In this document: piece by piece, positions 26,286 through 38,800 of the stretch
How positions within the stretch are numbered: the stretch's first letter is position 1
Layout: each line of letters opens with the position of its first letter
Assembly (NCBI RefSeq): GCF_963576615.1
Contig: NC_088714.1
Location: forward strand, 558,001 to 622,000
Source: Watersipora subatra
Taxonomy: Eukaryota > Bryozoa > Gymnolaemata > Cheilostomatida > Watersiporidae
Length of the DNA: 64,000 nt
Reading direction: 5' to 3'
The notes under the pieces: model-generated
Database searches by the model: none
What the model saw: only the letters and a program-made list of their open reading frames with translations
What the model was told of the DNA's origin: nothing
Program-made: the position numbers and the translations under genes

Positions 26286-27028
26286 ATACTATTAAGTACC
26301 TTGGCTTGTGCCTTTGTTTTTTACGTGACAGTTACAGGTTCTCAACTCATTTCAACTTACGTGATATGAACAAATTGCATACAAAATCCAACAATTATTT
26401 GGAAAATATCATTGCCAGCTGCTTTAACAATCTTTCACCTAATATTTGTTCTTTTAGCAGCAAAAGGCATTTATACGCTATATATCAAGCTTTTTATTTA
26501 ATCTTAGTGACTAGCTGTTGCCCATTTTTAGTTTTTGTTGTTGTATTATTGTATAGCATAATTTGAAAAAAACATTTCTATTTGAATTAAGATTATTGCC
26601 AGTAAAATAATATACTGTATATAAATACCCATGAATACTACTGTATAGTTCTATATATACGCATGCATATCTCTAGATGTATTCAGATAGCTGCCCTTTT
26701 ATCAGAAAATGCCCAATAGAATAGCCTATGACCAATCACAGGCCAGCTTGCTGAGTGCCCCGATTTTGAATATAGGAAACCATAGAGTGTTGTGAATCAG
26801 ATGTTCTCCATTGTTCAGCTATTTACCTGTTGGCAAAGCTTTCAGCTAGCTAGTTGTCATGCAAATGAGCTACTGGCATTCATGCATGAAGAGGATTACG
26901 CGCGTGGCGTCACATCCTTTCTGACACGATTTAGTAGCAAGTAGAGAGTTGAAAAAGAAGAACAAGATGTGAGACAGTGAAAAGGACACTCATCTTTGAT
27001 TGAAGAGGAAGAGAAAGAACTCGCGAGG

Positions 27029-30000
27029 ATGTCAATTAATCTCATGTTGTCTCGTCTCTGTAGGCGGCATTTCACCAGAATTGTCCTCCTTATAGTCGTC
27101 ACCTACTTTATCTTTGCCATAAGGTTTTTTGGGAGCCCTAGTGAAGAGCCAGCCTCTCACCTTGACAAAGAACAGACAACAGAGCTATCAGAATTTAAAG
27201 ACAGCTATGAAGAACAGCAAAAAATTTCGGTAAAAGGAAAATCAGAAAAAGAAACGCAGCCAGTATTCCAAGCTATAGACCAAACTGAAGCTGACAGGGC
27301 TAGGCGGCTGCAAGTATTAAAGGAAATATATGCTGTGCCTCACCCTGGGGACGATGTGTACAAACTGAATGAATCTCTTAGTAGGACTATAGACCTAGAT
27401 CGAAAACCAAATGATCTCAGACCGGAGGCCTGCAAAATCATCAAATATGATATAGATTCACTGCCAACGGTGAGTGTGATATTTCCAATCTATAACGAAG
27501 CACTAAGCATGTTGCTGCGGGCTGTACACAGTGTCATCAACAACACTCCGCAACACCTGCTCGTGGATGTCATACTGGTAGATGATGATAGCAAGAATGA
27601 AAATCTCAAAGAACCTTTAGAGCGTTATGTAGCCTTGCTGCCCTCCAAAGTGAGAATTATACGTAATAAAAAGAGGGAAGGGCTGATAAGAGCGAGGATG
27701 AGAGGCGCGAATGAGGCCAAGGGAGAGGTTTTGATGTTTCAAGACGTGCATACAGAAATGTCAGAAGGTTGGGCAGAGCCAATTTTATCATACATACAGT
27801 CTCATCCTAAGACTGTCGTACAGCCGTTGGTAGAAGAGTTGCAAGTCAACAGAATAGAGTGGCCTAAGCGGTGAGTGAACTGAATATCTCTGTTACTAAC
27901 ATACTCCTACTAAATACACTTTCAAAGGTTATATTAGAGTACAATAGGACATGGAATCTAAACTGATATGCTCTCTAAAGTTATCCAAGACACAAGACAG
28001 GCCAAAAATACATTAGTCTTTGTTTCTGTACATGCATCAGAACAGAGCTGACCAGTTATATCAACTCTACAAAAAATAAATGATGTCACTGTCTAAAATG
28101 GAAGATCTCTAAATGATGACCAAAACAAGTTTCTAAAAATAAATAAAAAAGTAATAATAAACATATATATATCAAAAGTGTATAAATGGTTACACAACTA
28201 ACTGAAATGCAAATGCATGTATTAGTAGTCATTTGCAGATAGATTTCTAGAATGCTTGCAGACATTTTCACAATGTTCAGTGTCAGAGTCCCACATGCAG
28301 GCACAATACAGTCAGACTAAACAGACTAACAGACTAAATGACATATTCAGCTTATAAGACTTATTCAGCACATAAAATGGAAAAAAGTATTTCTGAAAAT
28401 TACAAAATTGGCAAATAGCTGAATGTAAAAATTAAGATAACTCCCAAAAAGCCACCAATTACTATACTGACAGTGTTTCAACTGTTTCAAATTGAACTGA
28501 CAGCTTTAATGGCATCTTATCTTAGACACCATAGAGAGGATAACTTCTAATTTTTACTTGATTGGTCAGGTTACCAGTAGTCTGTAGCTGAAAAATATGT
28601 TTAATATTGGGACATTATACTGTTATGATTGAGAGCAAGCTAAGATGCATTCACCCACAAACCGTAACATTTACAATCCAAGTAGCTTCCTTTTTCACAT
28701 GCTTCAATCACAATTTCTTAGGTGCTGAAACTGCAAAGATTTTTCTAATTAATGATTTACCTGCATCTGCTAAATGACATGAGATGAAATGTGTCTAGTA
28801 AAGATAGAATGTTTAGTTTCCGTCATACAAATGACTCTTATAAGCCAAGTGATAATGCTCAGCTGCCGTCCATATAGAAACCATTCAGTGCAGCAGTCAC
28901 ATGTTGCATTGATAGGTGTGAGCACTTGTTCTCTGCTGCCAGACTGAGGTAAATCACATGCCTCTGGACATGTGTGCCATAATTTACACTGGCTGTCCTG
29001 CAACATCATGTCACATGTAATAAACTCTCAGGCTTACACTTAGTCAAATTAGCATTGGACTTGCTTTTTTCATAACTCACACCTTTCAGAGTTGTCCTAT
29101 CATGGCTTCTTGTAGAGTTGTCTTCTCAAAAATAACCGATTATAAGCACATGCAATTTCATAGAAGTGAGTAAAATTCACTTACCTTATAATATGTTGTT
29201 TTACCAGGGATGAAATCTCACATGATGATATGTGGAGAGGAGTGTTCATGTGGGACATGAGGTATGCATGGAATTTGATACCAAAGAAATATTCAAGCTG
29301 GCAGCAGACGAAGGCTGAGCCGTGGCCCAATCCTGTTCTTGTGGGCTGTTCTTTAGCTGTCAGCAGAGAATGGTTTGATCTTGTTGGTAAGGCGCTCACG
29401 CTGCCTCATTAAGACAACTTAAGATAAACTTATACCTTATGAAGAACGGAATCAATGTTTTCCTATTTGGTACTCTGTTAAACATTTTCTGGGCTATTCT
29501 GGCAGATATACACTGAATTAACCATAATGTGTTACAATTAACATTTAGTGATTCAAAAGCTGTGATTTTTCCAGATGACGAGGACATAAGATCACCAGAT
29601 CAACTGTTCCTCAGATGAGTAATCGAGGAACGTAATCAACTGTTCCTCAGATGAGTCGGGGAATGTAATGTTTTGCATGAGACTGATTCATCATCAAAAC
29701 ATGAAAAGTTGTTTGCCGCTTCAATTGTATCCAAACTGTCTTCAAAGCGAGAAATAATAATAACGATAATAACAACAATAATGGCATGCCCACACTCAGA
29801 ACTTTAAAAGCTTACATGTACAGTGTTGAATGACTACCACTTTAAGGTATATTCATCAACCCTCCAGTTGGTTATCAGAATATTTCCAATAAAACCTGCT
29901 AGCACACATCTGTACCAGCATAAACGAACCTTTGTTTAATCTTGGCTTGATAATGTTGCAGGTGGCTTTGATCAGGGACTCAACATCTGGGGTGGAGAAA

Positions 30001-32621
30001 ACATAGAGCTTTCTCTTAGAACTTGGATGTGTGGAGGACGAATGGTGATTCACCCTTGTGGCAGAATCGCACACGTGTTTAAACCATTTTCCTACACATT
30101 TGACGGAGACAAAGAAACGATAATTGCTAAAAATAGCGTAAGGTAAGACAGAGGTGCTAGTGTAACAAACAAAGTTATTTGATCGCACCCTCCCTACAGA
30201 AAACAAAGCAAAATTGTACAAAACTGATCTTTAACGTTACTGCTGAGTAGCCTGATAGGTGTTTATATGAGTGTCCCTTACTTCTATTCATGGAACTTAT
30301 TCTAATCATTTAGAGCTAGGTCTGACATTCCTGCCAGAGCTGTAGGTTGGTGTGTGCTGGAAGTTTTGTGCATGTCTGTATGTTATGGCAGAGTTGTGGA
30401 AACATGGATGGATGAACAGAGGGACTATTTCTATGCCACCAACTATATCTATCCATACAAGCAAGTAGAACTGGATGAAGAGGAAAAAGAAAGCTTGAGA
30501 AAGCACAAAGCTTTAAGGTACGTATCAATGGGCTCTAAGTCATTAATAGTTGCTATGCGATAAAACTGTTTAGCAGTTGCTATGCATTGGCTGATCTGCT
30601 ATCTCAGTGTGTTTTGGGCTGCTCTGTAGTGGTTGGAATTTGTTTTTCTACCAAATCATGTCCTAAGCAGTCTTCTATAAATTTGGCATCAACATGAATT
30701 TTAACAAGTGTCAACAACTCCAAATTACCGATTCTCATCAATTTACTTTGAAGCAGTATATACAGCCAGCAAACAACATTTAGCTCAGTGCATGCTTTGT
30801 TAATGCATGTCACAAATACTCAAATAGTGCAAAGAGCAGCCTCAAGTACTCTGTAGTTACTGCTGTCTCAGTACTTGCCCTAGTAAATGTATGCCCTAGT
30901 GAGTGCGTGCCCTAGTTATTGCGTGCCCTAGTTATTGCGTGCCCTAGTTATTGCGTGCCCTAGTTATTGCGTGCCCTAGTTATTGCGTGCCCTAGTTAGT
31001 ACGTGCCCTAGTTAATATATGCCCTAGTTAATATATGCCCTAGTTAATATATGCCCTAGTTAATATAGGCCTTAGTTAATCTATGCCCTAGTTAATCTAT
31101 GCCCTAGTTAATCTATGCCCTAGTTAATCTATGCCCTAGTTAATAAATGCTCTAGTTAATAAAATTAATGCTCTAGTTATTGCATGGATGAGTTAGTAAA
31201 TGCCACATAGCATGACCTATTTTACAGAAAAAAGCTAAACTGCAAATCCTTCAGCTGGTATTTGGAGAATGTCTTACCAGAAATGAACCTGCCATCTAAA
31301 GATATGATTCACTTCGGCGAAGTGCAAAATTTCAAATCCAAAGCATGTTGGTTGGTGAGTGAATCATGAGGTCATCATCAGCTGTTCGCATGCTGCTTTA
31401 TATTGTTGACACGTGCTTTCATGAAGTCTCACACCCCGATCAATCCGTGCCTATATCACTTTATTGTATAATCTCATGATTTGACTGAGAGTAAACTTTG
31501 ATTCAGAATACAAACTTCTTCATATTATGTGAATATTGCATAACTTGACAGGACAAGTTCTTCCCAAACACTGCGATGAACTAGTAAATCAACTGCGGTG
31601 GGGTTTGGGGTGGGGGTGTCACTCCACTCCTGCTTTGTCTGTATCTTTGATAAAATAATTTCAAATGAAGGCCTTATTAATGTATAGTTTGTTTGTAACA
31701 GGTGCATGCTGATGGCTACGTAACAACCACCCTCGATTGCTATACTTACTCCAGACTGAAACATGACCAGGAGTTCGGGCTGACGAGGGGTGGACAACTC
31801 ATGTACTATGGTAAATGTGTGGCTGTAACAAAGCATTTGCTCTTTCGCGCTGGCACTTGTGGATCTTCGACCAATGAGAATGGTGAGTTTATTTTACATC
31901 GGTATCAAGGCTAATGCAGAGTTGTCTTTTCTGTTGCATGGCATTAGTAGTTGCACCCCCTTTAAATTGGAAAGCGCTTTTAACCCCTTTTTGTTTTAAA
32001 GTTTGAAAAAATTGTTTCATTTTCATAAAATATTGAAGCTCATTAGGCAGTAAAGCGACATGGACAATGACCAAGATTATGCCAACTTCCAGGGGATTGT
32101 GAATCTCACGCTATTCAGAAAAGGAAAACAAAAATGAATAATTTTGCTAACCGTTCTCAAATGGATCAGATGTCAAGAATGATCACTTTTATCTTTCACA
32201 GCAATGGCATTAGTTTAGGGCGAATTGTTGCCTGCCGATGCTACTTTTAGGGAGTCTAGAAGTAATTTTGAATTTGGTGCAAGCAAGAGGCAATGAGAGT
32301 GCCATATCTTTCTGAAACTTGTGCTTTGTTTGCTAGCTTTATGAACGTCTACTGGTGGTGAAATAGAAGCTGAGACCTTTATTCTGTCTTTTAGGCTGGT
32401 CTTTTGAGGTGGATGAGCAGCTCGGACAGCAAGTCGGAGTTTTAAAGTACACATTCAGTGATGGAAGAGTCAAGTGCGCCCAGCAGGTTACGAACATAGT
32501 TGAGGTGCATTTGAAAGAGCAGATGCCGCAGCTCTTGGCATGTAGGAGCGGTGATATATGGCAAAAGTGGTACATCACATACAATCTAGGTTATCATCTC
32601 GTGCCGAACAGGCCTGTGTGA
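27029..32621 (+). CDS. Polypeptide N-acetylgalactosaminyltransferase (divergent GALNT)
   Basis: 620-aa type II Golgi enzyme that would start mucin-type O-glycosylation by moving GalNAc from UDP-GalNAc to Ser/Thr. Exons: 27029-27870, 29208-29386, 29962-30142, 30392-30517, 31228-31354, 31702-31882, 32395-32621; phases close. The first in-frame ATG is 27029. Membrane anchor about residues 15-31, then an acidic stem; GT-A domain from about 154 (VSVIFPIYNEA); DXH metal site D239-V-H241; Gal/GalNAc-T motif WGGEN at 350-354; WMDE after it; C-terminal ricin-B lectin domain. The lectin repeats are weak. The usual LDAHCE is QDVHTE, and the catalytic-loop GG (as in TMAGGLF) is GC (VLVGCSL). The fold is certain; acceptor preference and full activity are open. 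Intron 4 holds a 16-bp minisatellite. Confidence 0.93.
30885..31165. repeat. 16-bp minisatellite in GalNAc-T intron 4
   Basis: About 17 units of GCCCTAGTTA plus a six-base variable part. Variants occur in blocks: TTGCGT units first, then AATATAT units, then AATCTAT units, then decayed ends. The blocks suggest successive local amplifications. Confidence 0.9.
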
Positions 32622-32661
32622 CACAGTGTGACAAGTTCATCCAACTCATCATTTCATGTAG

Positions 32662-32667
32662 TTTATT
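32662..32667 (-). terminator. Probable poly(A) signal of GATM
   Basis: TTTATT on + reads AATAAA on minus, about 137 bases after the GATM stop. It lies upstream of the GalNAc-T poly(A) signals, so the two convergent 3' UTRs appear to overlap. Confidence 0.5.
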
Positions 32668-32727
32668 TTATACAGATGCAAAAGTATATGGTGCTCATGT
32701 TGTAGTATATACGTATAACATCTCGGG

Positions 32728-32785
32728 AATAAATGCACATAAAGTTAACCTTACCACCTATAATTGTCAAAAGTTTAACAATAAA
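32728..32785 (+). terminator. Probable poly(A) signals of the GalNAc-transferase
   Basis: Two AATAAA hexamers, at 32728-32733 and 32780-32785, lie 107 and 159 bases past the stop codon. Confidence 0.5.
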
Positions 32786-32803
32786 ATGCTGAGTCTGAAA
32801 TGT

Positions 32804-35800
32804 CTAAAGGTATGACTCCATTACACCATCTCTTCTTACATCAGTGGTCCAGCAGTGGAAACCTCCCCCCAGGCTGTTAGCAAATCTTATATCCACCTAC
32901 AAGGGTAGAATAGTGGGTTCTGACAGAAGTTATTATAGAAGTTATATTGGAACTTGGTGAGTTGTCCACCCAGAGGCACTGTTCTCTCACAAACTGGATT
33001 GAGAAGATAACTAACACCGGAATGTTGAACTAGCATCAAAAGCTTTGTTAATTTTAGTTTGAAAACAGATTGCTGCTAAGGACGCATCAGAAATGCATGA
33101 AAGTTGTGGAATTATCCTACCTTGATGCACTGTATGCCCAGGTCCTCAAACATTTTGATGATTGGCAGCTCGTTTTTGTCAACCATGACACGATGAGGGT
33201 CAAGCATGAGCACATTCATTGATAGCCACTTGGATGACATCCAGAGAGGGTGCTCTGCAACAGTTTCAACCAGTTGTCAAATATTTCAAATTTCATTCAA
33301 GTAACAGGCACAGTGAAGTCATTTGATAGAGATACGCAACCCACCATCAGGCATCAGGGGCTTGGGTGGTTTGACAACTCTCCATCCTGCCTTTTTGAAC
33401 ATGTCAACCTGAATACAGGGTCTGTCAGGGTTGGAGAGAACGAGGCCTGGCCCGATGATGTTGAAGGTGGCATCGATATGCATCGGGTTCGGATCTTTGA
33501 ATTGCAGAGTGTGAATCCTGAAGCCTCTTGGCTCGAGGTGTCTCCTCATCCAGTCAATTCCCTGCATGTTGGTCACCTGGAATAGATGAGGTAAATCGTA
33601 CCACCACAAATTGACATCGATACATCATGAGGAAACTGGCAAACACTCAAGTCTACTAGATATGACATACATAGCGCCGTGTTACCATGGTTACAACACA
33701 GTTGCTGACACTTACTATCAAACGACATGCACATAGGTGCATATTATTAGCATTAGTTCAGTCTCTTTGGCCCGGTGTTGATATGCAAGTATGCATTTTT
33801 TTGATGTCAAGCTGGAACCCTAGCATCTGGCAATACCTTGAGTTAATTCGCACTAATTCTAAGAGTAAGTTTGAGGTTTATTCTCAACTAAATGTGTAAA
33901 GGTGGGTTTATCTACCTGGCTTCTCTGGGCAAATATATCCCAACCAGCTCTGATAAAGTCTGCGGCATCGAAACACGGCTCAAATTCTGTTGTGACAAAC
34001 CGTCCTTCCGCCGCCAGCTTGTGGCGCTCGGCTACCGTCTTTACCGGATAGTCCTGCATTCCAACAGATACAGTGTACATTTCAAGGTTACAAGTACGCC
34101 ACCCTGACCACTGGCCAAGCTCAGTAAAAATTGGCAACCGATCATTCTATCAGTTGGCACAAAGAATGGCAATACTATCGGAGCGTTTTGGAACATGGCC
34201 AAGGTAATGGTTAGAGTAAAAGTGAGGATTGATTGGAATTTTAAATCTAATAGATATTTGATTGATGTGTTGATATCAGTGACACTGGATAACCACCCCA
34301 GCACCAGAATCTGGGCCGGACATATTTACTCGGCTGACCGAGTTGTTCAGCTCCCAATGACCTCCATCATAACCATCTACCTCGTCATATAGCTCATCCG
34401 TCATCTGAGGCTTTGGAGCGGTAGTCCACCTCGCTCCCTTCTGGAAGTACTCCTTCATCAGAGAGCGGTAAGCGCGGTACTCGAAGAACCTGGACCTCCA
34501 CGCCATTGGAGCTTCTATTATTTCATCTCCAACCACCAAAAGGATGTCTCTGGGCATGGCTGCGTACAGACCTACATAACAAAGACCAATATTTACTGCC
34601 ACATATTCACACCTACAGATATGCTACACACTTTCATGATACTCGGAAAGACATTTCGCACTCATTTACTGTTAATTATATTCATCATAACTGACATGAA
34701 AGTACGTAAAATTTAAAAATAGGCCTGCAAATTGTAAACTGTGGGAACTTATAATCAGGAGTTGTCTTCACAATCATACAACTAGCCTCGCTAAACCGAG
34801 GACAATACCAATATGTCTAGTTCAGCAGTCATCCATCTCTACATCCTTCATAACAGCGAAGTTTTTAGTTGGCAGTTTTCACACTTTGTATCTGACTGTG
34901 ACAACAACTAGATGGAGGGGCTCCTCACTGAAAGCTGCTAATACGACAAATGAACAAAAGTCCCTGAAAATCCTAGTTAAACTAAATATCTTTTGCTTAC
35001 AACAAATATGGCTGAGAGTCATAGTTATAGTCATATAAACTGCGCTGTAGTATAAACTGTTCAACATTAGGGAGCAAAATATTGAAAACAAATATTGAAC
35101 AAGTTTTGGAGGAGAACATAGTAGAAACAAAGGCTAATCATAAATGAATGAACAGCTGGCATGTTACTCTCTCTTGTGGATGTGTGTACAGTCAGCCAAG
35201 CACGCAGCTGCTACACGCGCGCGCCCCTCTCTAGATTGTGTGATTAACCCAATTCTAGATCTCAGGCTAGACAAGGAGCAGTGAGGCTGAACAAACGCAC
35301 AGGCCTTGCTCCAAGGATGTTAGGATTCTCTAGACATACGGGTCCTGTGATCGGAGTACGCATGCACCACTCAGAGTTGAGTCACAGACCAATTACGATT
35401 ATAGGATAATTGTGATTGGTCATAACATGGTAACTGTGGAGTTGGATTCTTTAACAGTGAGTGGAAGCGTACAGGCTGATGCATCATTAAATGCTATGGT
35501 CCAAAGGCTTTTGTAAATAGTTGATGTTTGTAGACTATGACAACCAAATGTTTTTTACAACAAACACATTTGGCGTCTACCAAAAAGGTTTCCTTGGATT
35601 TGTTCACAGGTAATTCGATGGAGTAATCCCCCATCAGTGAAAGCGACAGGTAGAGGAAAACTCCAAGTTTATGGATACACAAAGCTAGATGAAGGCTTAT
35701 CGCGTACCTTTTTGACGATACACATCTTTTCAATATTTTGCCACGCAGAGGGATCCAAGAGCACCGCAATTCTGTTCTAGATCTAAAGCTGCTCCAGCAC

Positions 35801-38800
35801 TTTCTCACAGATGAATCTTACCTTGAGATGAAAAGTCTGGAGTCTCGTAGCCTTTCGACCAATCCATTTGGTCGGGTCTTCTAACCATGACCCCTTCATG
35901 CTTTAGAATTCTGCAAAACTCTTCTATCTCTTCATGAGCTTTGTTCAGATGCTCTTGAGGAAACCCCGAGCCGCCGTGGCTCTTGTAAAAGTCCCAGTAC
36001 TTCTCGCTCGTGTTTGCCTGAAAGAAGAAATATACTCTGTGCTTAAGGCCCTGCGGTATCGTCAACCTACAGCACCTGCAGACGGACTAGCAAATCATTA
36101 GCTGGTGCGGATTCAAACTAGGAGTGCATGTTTAGTCTCTGAGCAAAGACCGTCAAACCTCAAACAACATCGGAAACACCTATCGTTGTCAGCTAGTGAC
36201 TTACCTCAGTGATGTACACTTGTGTTAAAATATAATATGCATAAAACTCCTCAAATGTGATAACTGGAATCACTACATCTATAAAACGCAGAATTGAAAA
36301 CTAACAATAGTGGATCAGTAAAGTAAAATATGCGGGATAGTACAGGTGAATATCTCAACAGCTAGTAAATAGGTCTCGTAACTGTTGGTAATGGGCATAC
36401 TAGAGATTGGAATCCGGTAGAGTTGAGGCTATCTGTGGTTACCCTACAGATGTTAACAGTAAACATCTACTATTGATAAGTATTCCACATAATACCATAA
36501 GATGATCGCAAACTTTCATGTGATATCTTAGCAGAAAAGAACACGTATAACTGGCTGTATGATCTGCCCCGTGCTAATCTTGACACCCGCATTGCATTCT
36601 TTATAAGCCTGAAATAAATACCTTAACTTCAACAGTAAACTGAGGAACCATAGCTCCTTCCACTCGGCCAACAATTACTTCCTCTAGTGGATCCCACTCA
36701 TTGCAAGACCAAACAGGTGAGCTCCTCTGTAGACTCGTCTCCTCCAGAAACCTCCGCTCGGCTGTTTGCTGTGAAAAGTGATGGCTTGATATGCACACAA
36801 ATAGTAATAATTCATGTTAATAATTCTCCATAACAAATTTTTAAGAATAGTTCTCCAATCGATAGGAGTTACGTGTACTTTAACCAATGATCCTCTGTTA
36901 GTTATGAGCTGACTTTGGAGACAACCAATTGTTGTTGTAAGGGAGTGTGTTAACCAATCAAAACTGTTAGTTGTTAGTGCATTAAAAGGTAGAATTGGAA
37001 ACCAGCATGCTTTGCACTGATAGGCTGTTATAACTACACCATAGTCAGCAGATTGACCTAGTTCAAACTAGTGTGAGGTCAATTTTTGGGACAATTTCAG
37101 TCACCCCATAGTAAAGTTTCTTTAAAATATGTCAGCTGATTGAGATCTTGGCAAAATCATTTCAGTCACAGCTTTATTCATGGGTTAGTTTAAAGTGTGA
37201 GTCCTAGCTTTTAGAGTATTTTTCAAAATTATGAAAATGTTTAAAATCAGGAAAATGTGACAGATTTTTTACTGAACAAAAAGTTTAGCAAAAAAAGAAA
37301 TGGTGATAAACAATTAGAGGGAGAGGTTAGCGCAGAACTGAAACATACTGGAAAACTATCAAGCAAATCGGTGAGCGAATTTGTGGGCGGTGTGCTGGAG
37401 TTGAGGTCTGGCGTACTCGTAGGTCTCTCTTTATGATTGGCTAGCTGATCATCAGTGACTCACAGGTCTCTCTTTATGATTGGCTAGCTGATCATCAGCG
37501 ACACACAGGTCTCTCTTTATGATTGGCTAGCTGATCATCAGCGACACACATGTCTTTCTTCATGATTGGCTAGCTGATCGTCAGCGGCGAAGTTTTAAAA
37601 TGCACTGAAAGAAACTAGTCTTACCCTAGGACACTTAGGTATTCGCCTCATCTAACTTTAGCGTTTTCGCGGAGTCATCTTCTCACGGAAATTTCATGTG
37701 CGAAACTAAACTATCATAACGAACGAGCGAAAACGCGAAATTAAATAGCTTTGTTCATTGATAGTCCAAGAAACAAATGGCAGCAAGCGATCAAATTGCA
37801 TTATCAATCTTAACTACACCATTCTACCCGCAGTTTACAATTACAAACTAGTCCCAAATTAAAAATTTTTCTTATTGGTAAACTGAATCTGAGGAATCTA
37901 ATTATGTTTGTTCCACTGCATTTATTTTCATATCACTATATTTTTGCACTCATCAGAGCTGCGAAATTAAGTTGCAGCGAAATTTTACTTTGTATGCTAC
38001 TCACGAAACTAAATACTAGCGAAATATAAGTGTCCTAGGGTACTTATACAAAACCTTGTCGCTATAAAATAACATCATGTCATCCTGAATAGAAAATTAT
38101 TTATAAATAAATTTATTAGAAACAATTACTACAAAAATAAATTATATATTTTATGAATCATAATAGAATTAATTTTTTAGATGCTCAAAATAAATAATTA
38201 TGGTTCATGACAAGGTTGAGGGTTGTAGCAGCGTAGTGAGCCTGTGGAGTATGTGTGCCGCTGGAGCATGGAGTCATCCACTAATAGATAGGATGACCTT
38301 GCATTCTTTCATGCATATCTTCATCACATCACGTACGCCCATTTCGAATCATGAAGGGGGAGCATGATCAGACATTTACCGCTATCTCCAGGGTATGTTT
38401 GCAAATGATTTCCGTATGGCACCACCCATCAGTGATTTTTGTCAGACTGCCGAGTATTGCCTAGGCCAGGGGTCTGCAACCTTTTCCACTCAAAGAGCCA
38501 TTTGGACCCGCAATGGGAGCCACAAACCCCCTTTGATATTTTAAATTAAAAAATACATAAATACTACATGTAACGTTTTTGTTTAGCTTAAATTAATGCT
38601 TTTATACCATGTTTACAACATAAAACGAAAAAGTGTGGCATGTAAAATGATTTACCTGCTGAGAACAAAAATTAATACTTTTGCAAATAACAATAAAATA
38701 GCTAATGATAACAATAAAATAGCTAATGATAACAATAAAATAGCTAATGATAACAATAAAATAGCTAATGATAACAATAAAATAGCTAATGATAACAATA

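Larger units (their letters stand above)
23099..27028. other. Intergenic region after the peroxidase array
   Basis: Homology to the other spacers stops near 25.2 kb, at the position of the hairpin and minisatellite. A segment of about 500 bp present in both other spacers is missing at about 24790. Beyond 25.2 kb come TA-rich tracts, a foldback (25702-25820), a TACG/TATG tract (25975-26285) and about 700 bp leading to the GalNAc-transferase, in which I see no gene. Confidence 0.75.

Noticed and set aside
25957-26566. Long Tyr/Thr/Val/Met/Cys frames on both strands
   Set aside because: Microsatellite translation; codon content follows the TACG/TATG repeat exactly.
26996-27028. Upstream start of the GalNAc-transferase adding 11 residues
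   Set aside because: The upstream codon is TTG; the first ATG in frame is 27029 and precedes a normal type II anchor.
30314-30391. GalNAc-transferase exon 4 starting at the TTTAG acceptor near 30313
   Set aside because: It stays open but inserts 26 residues into the conserved stretch before WMDE; the acceptor at 30391 gives the family-typical NSVRVVETWMDE.
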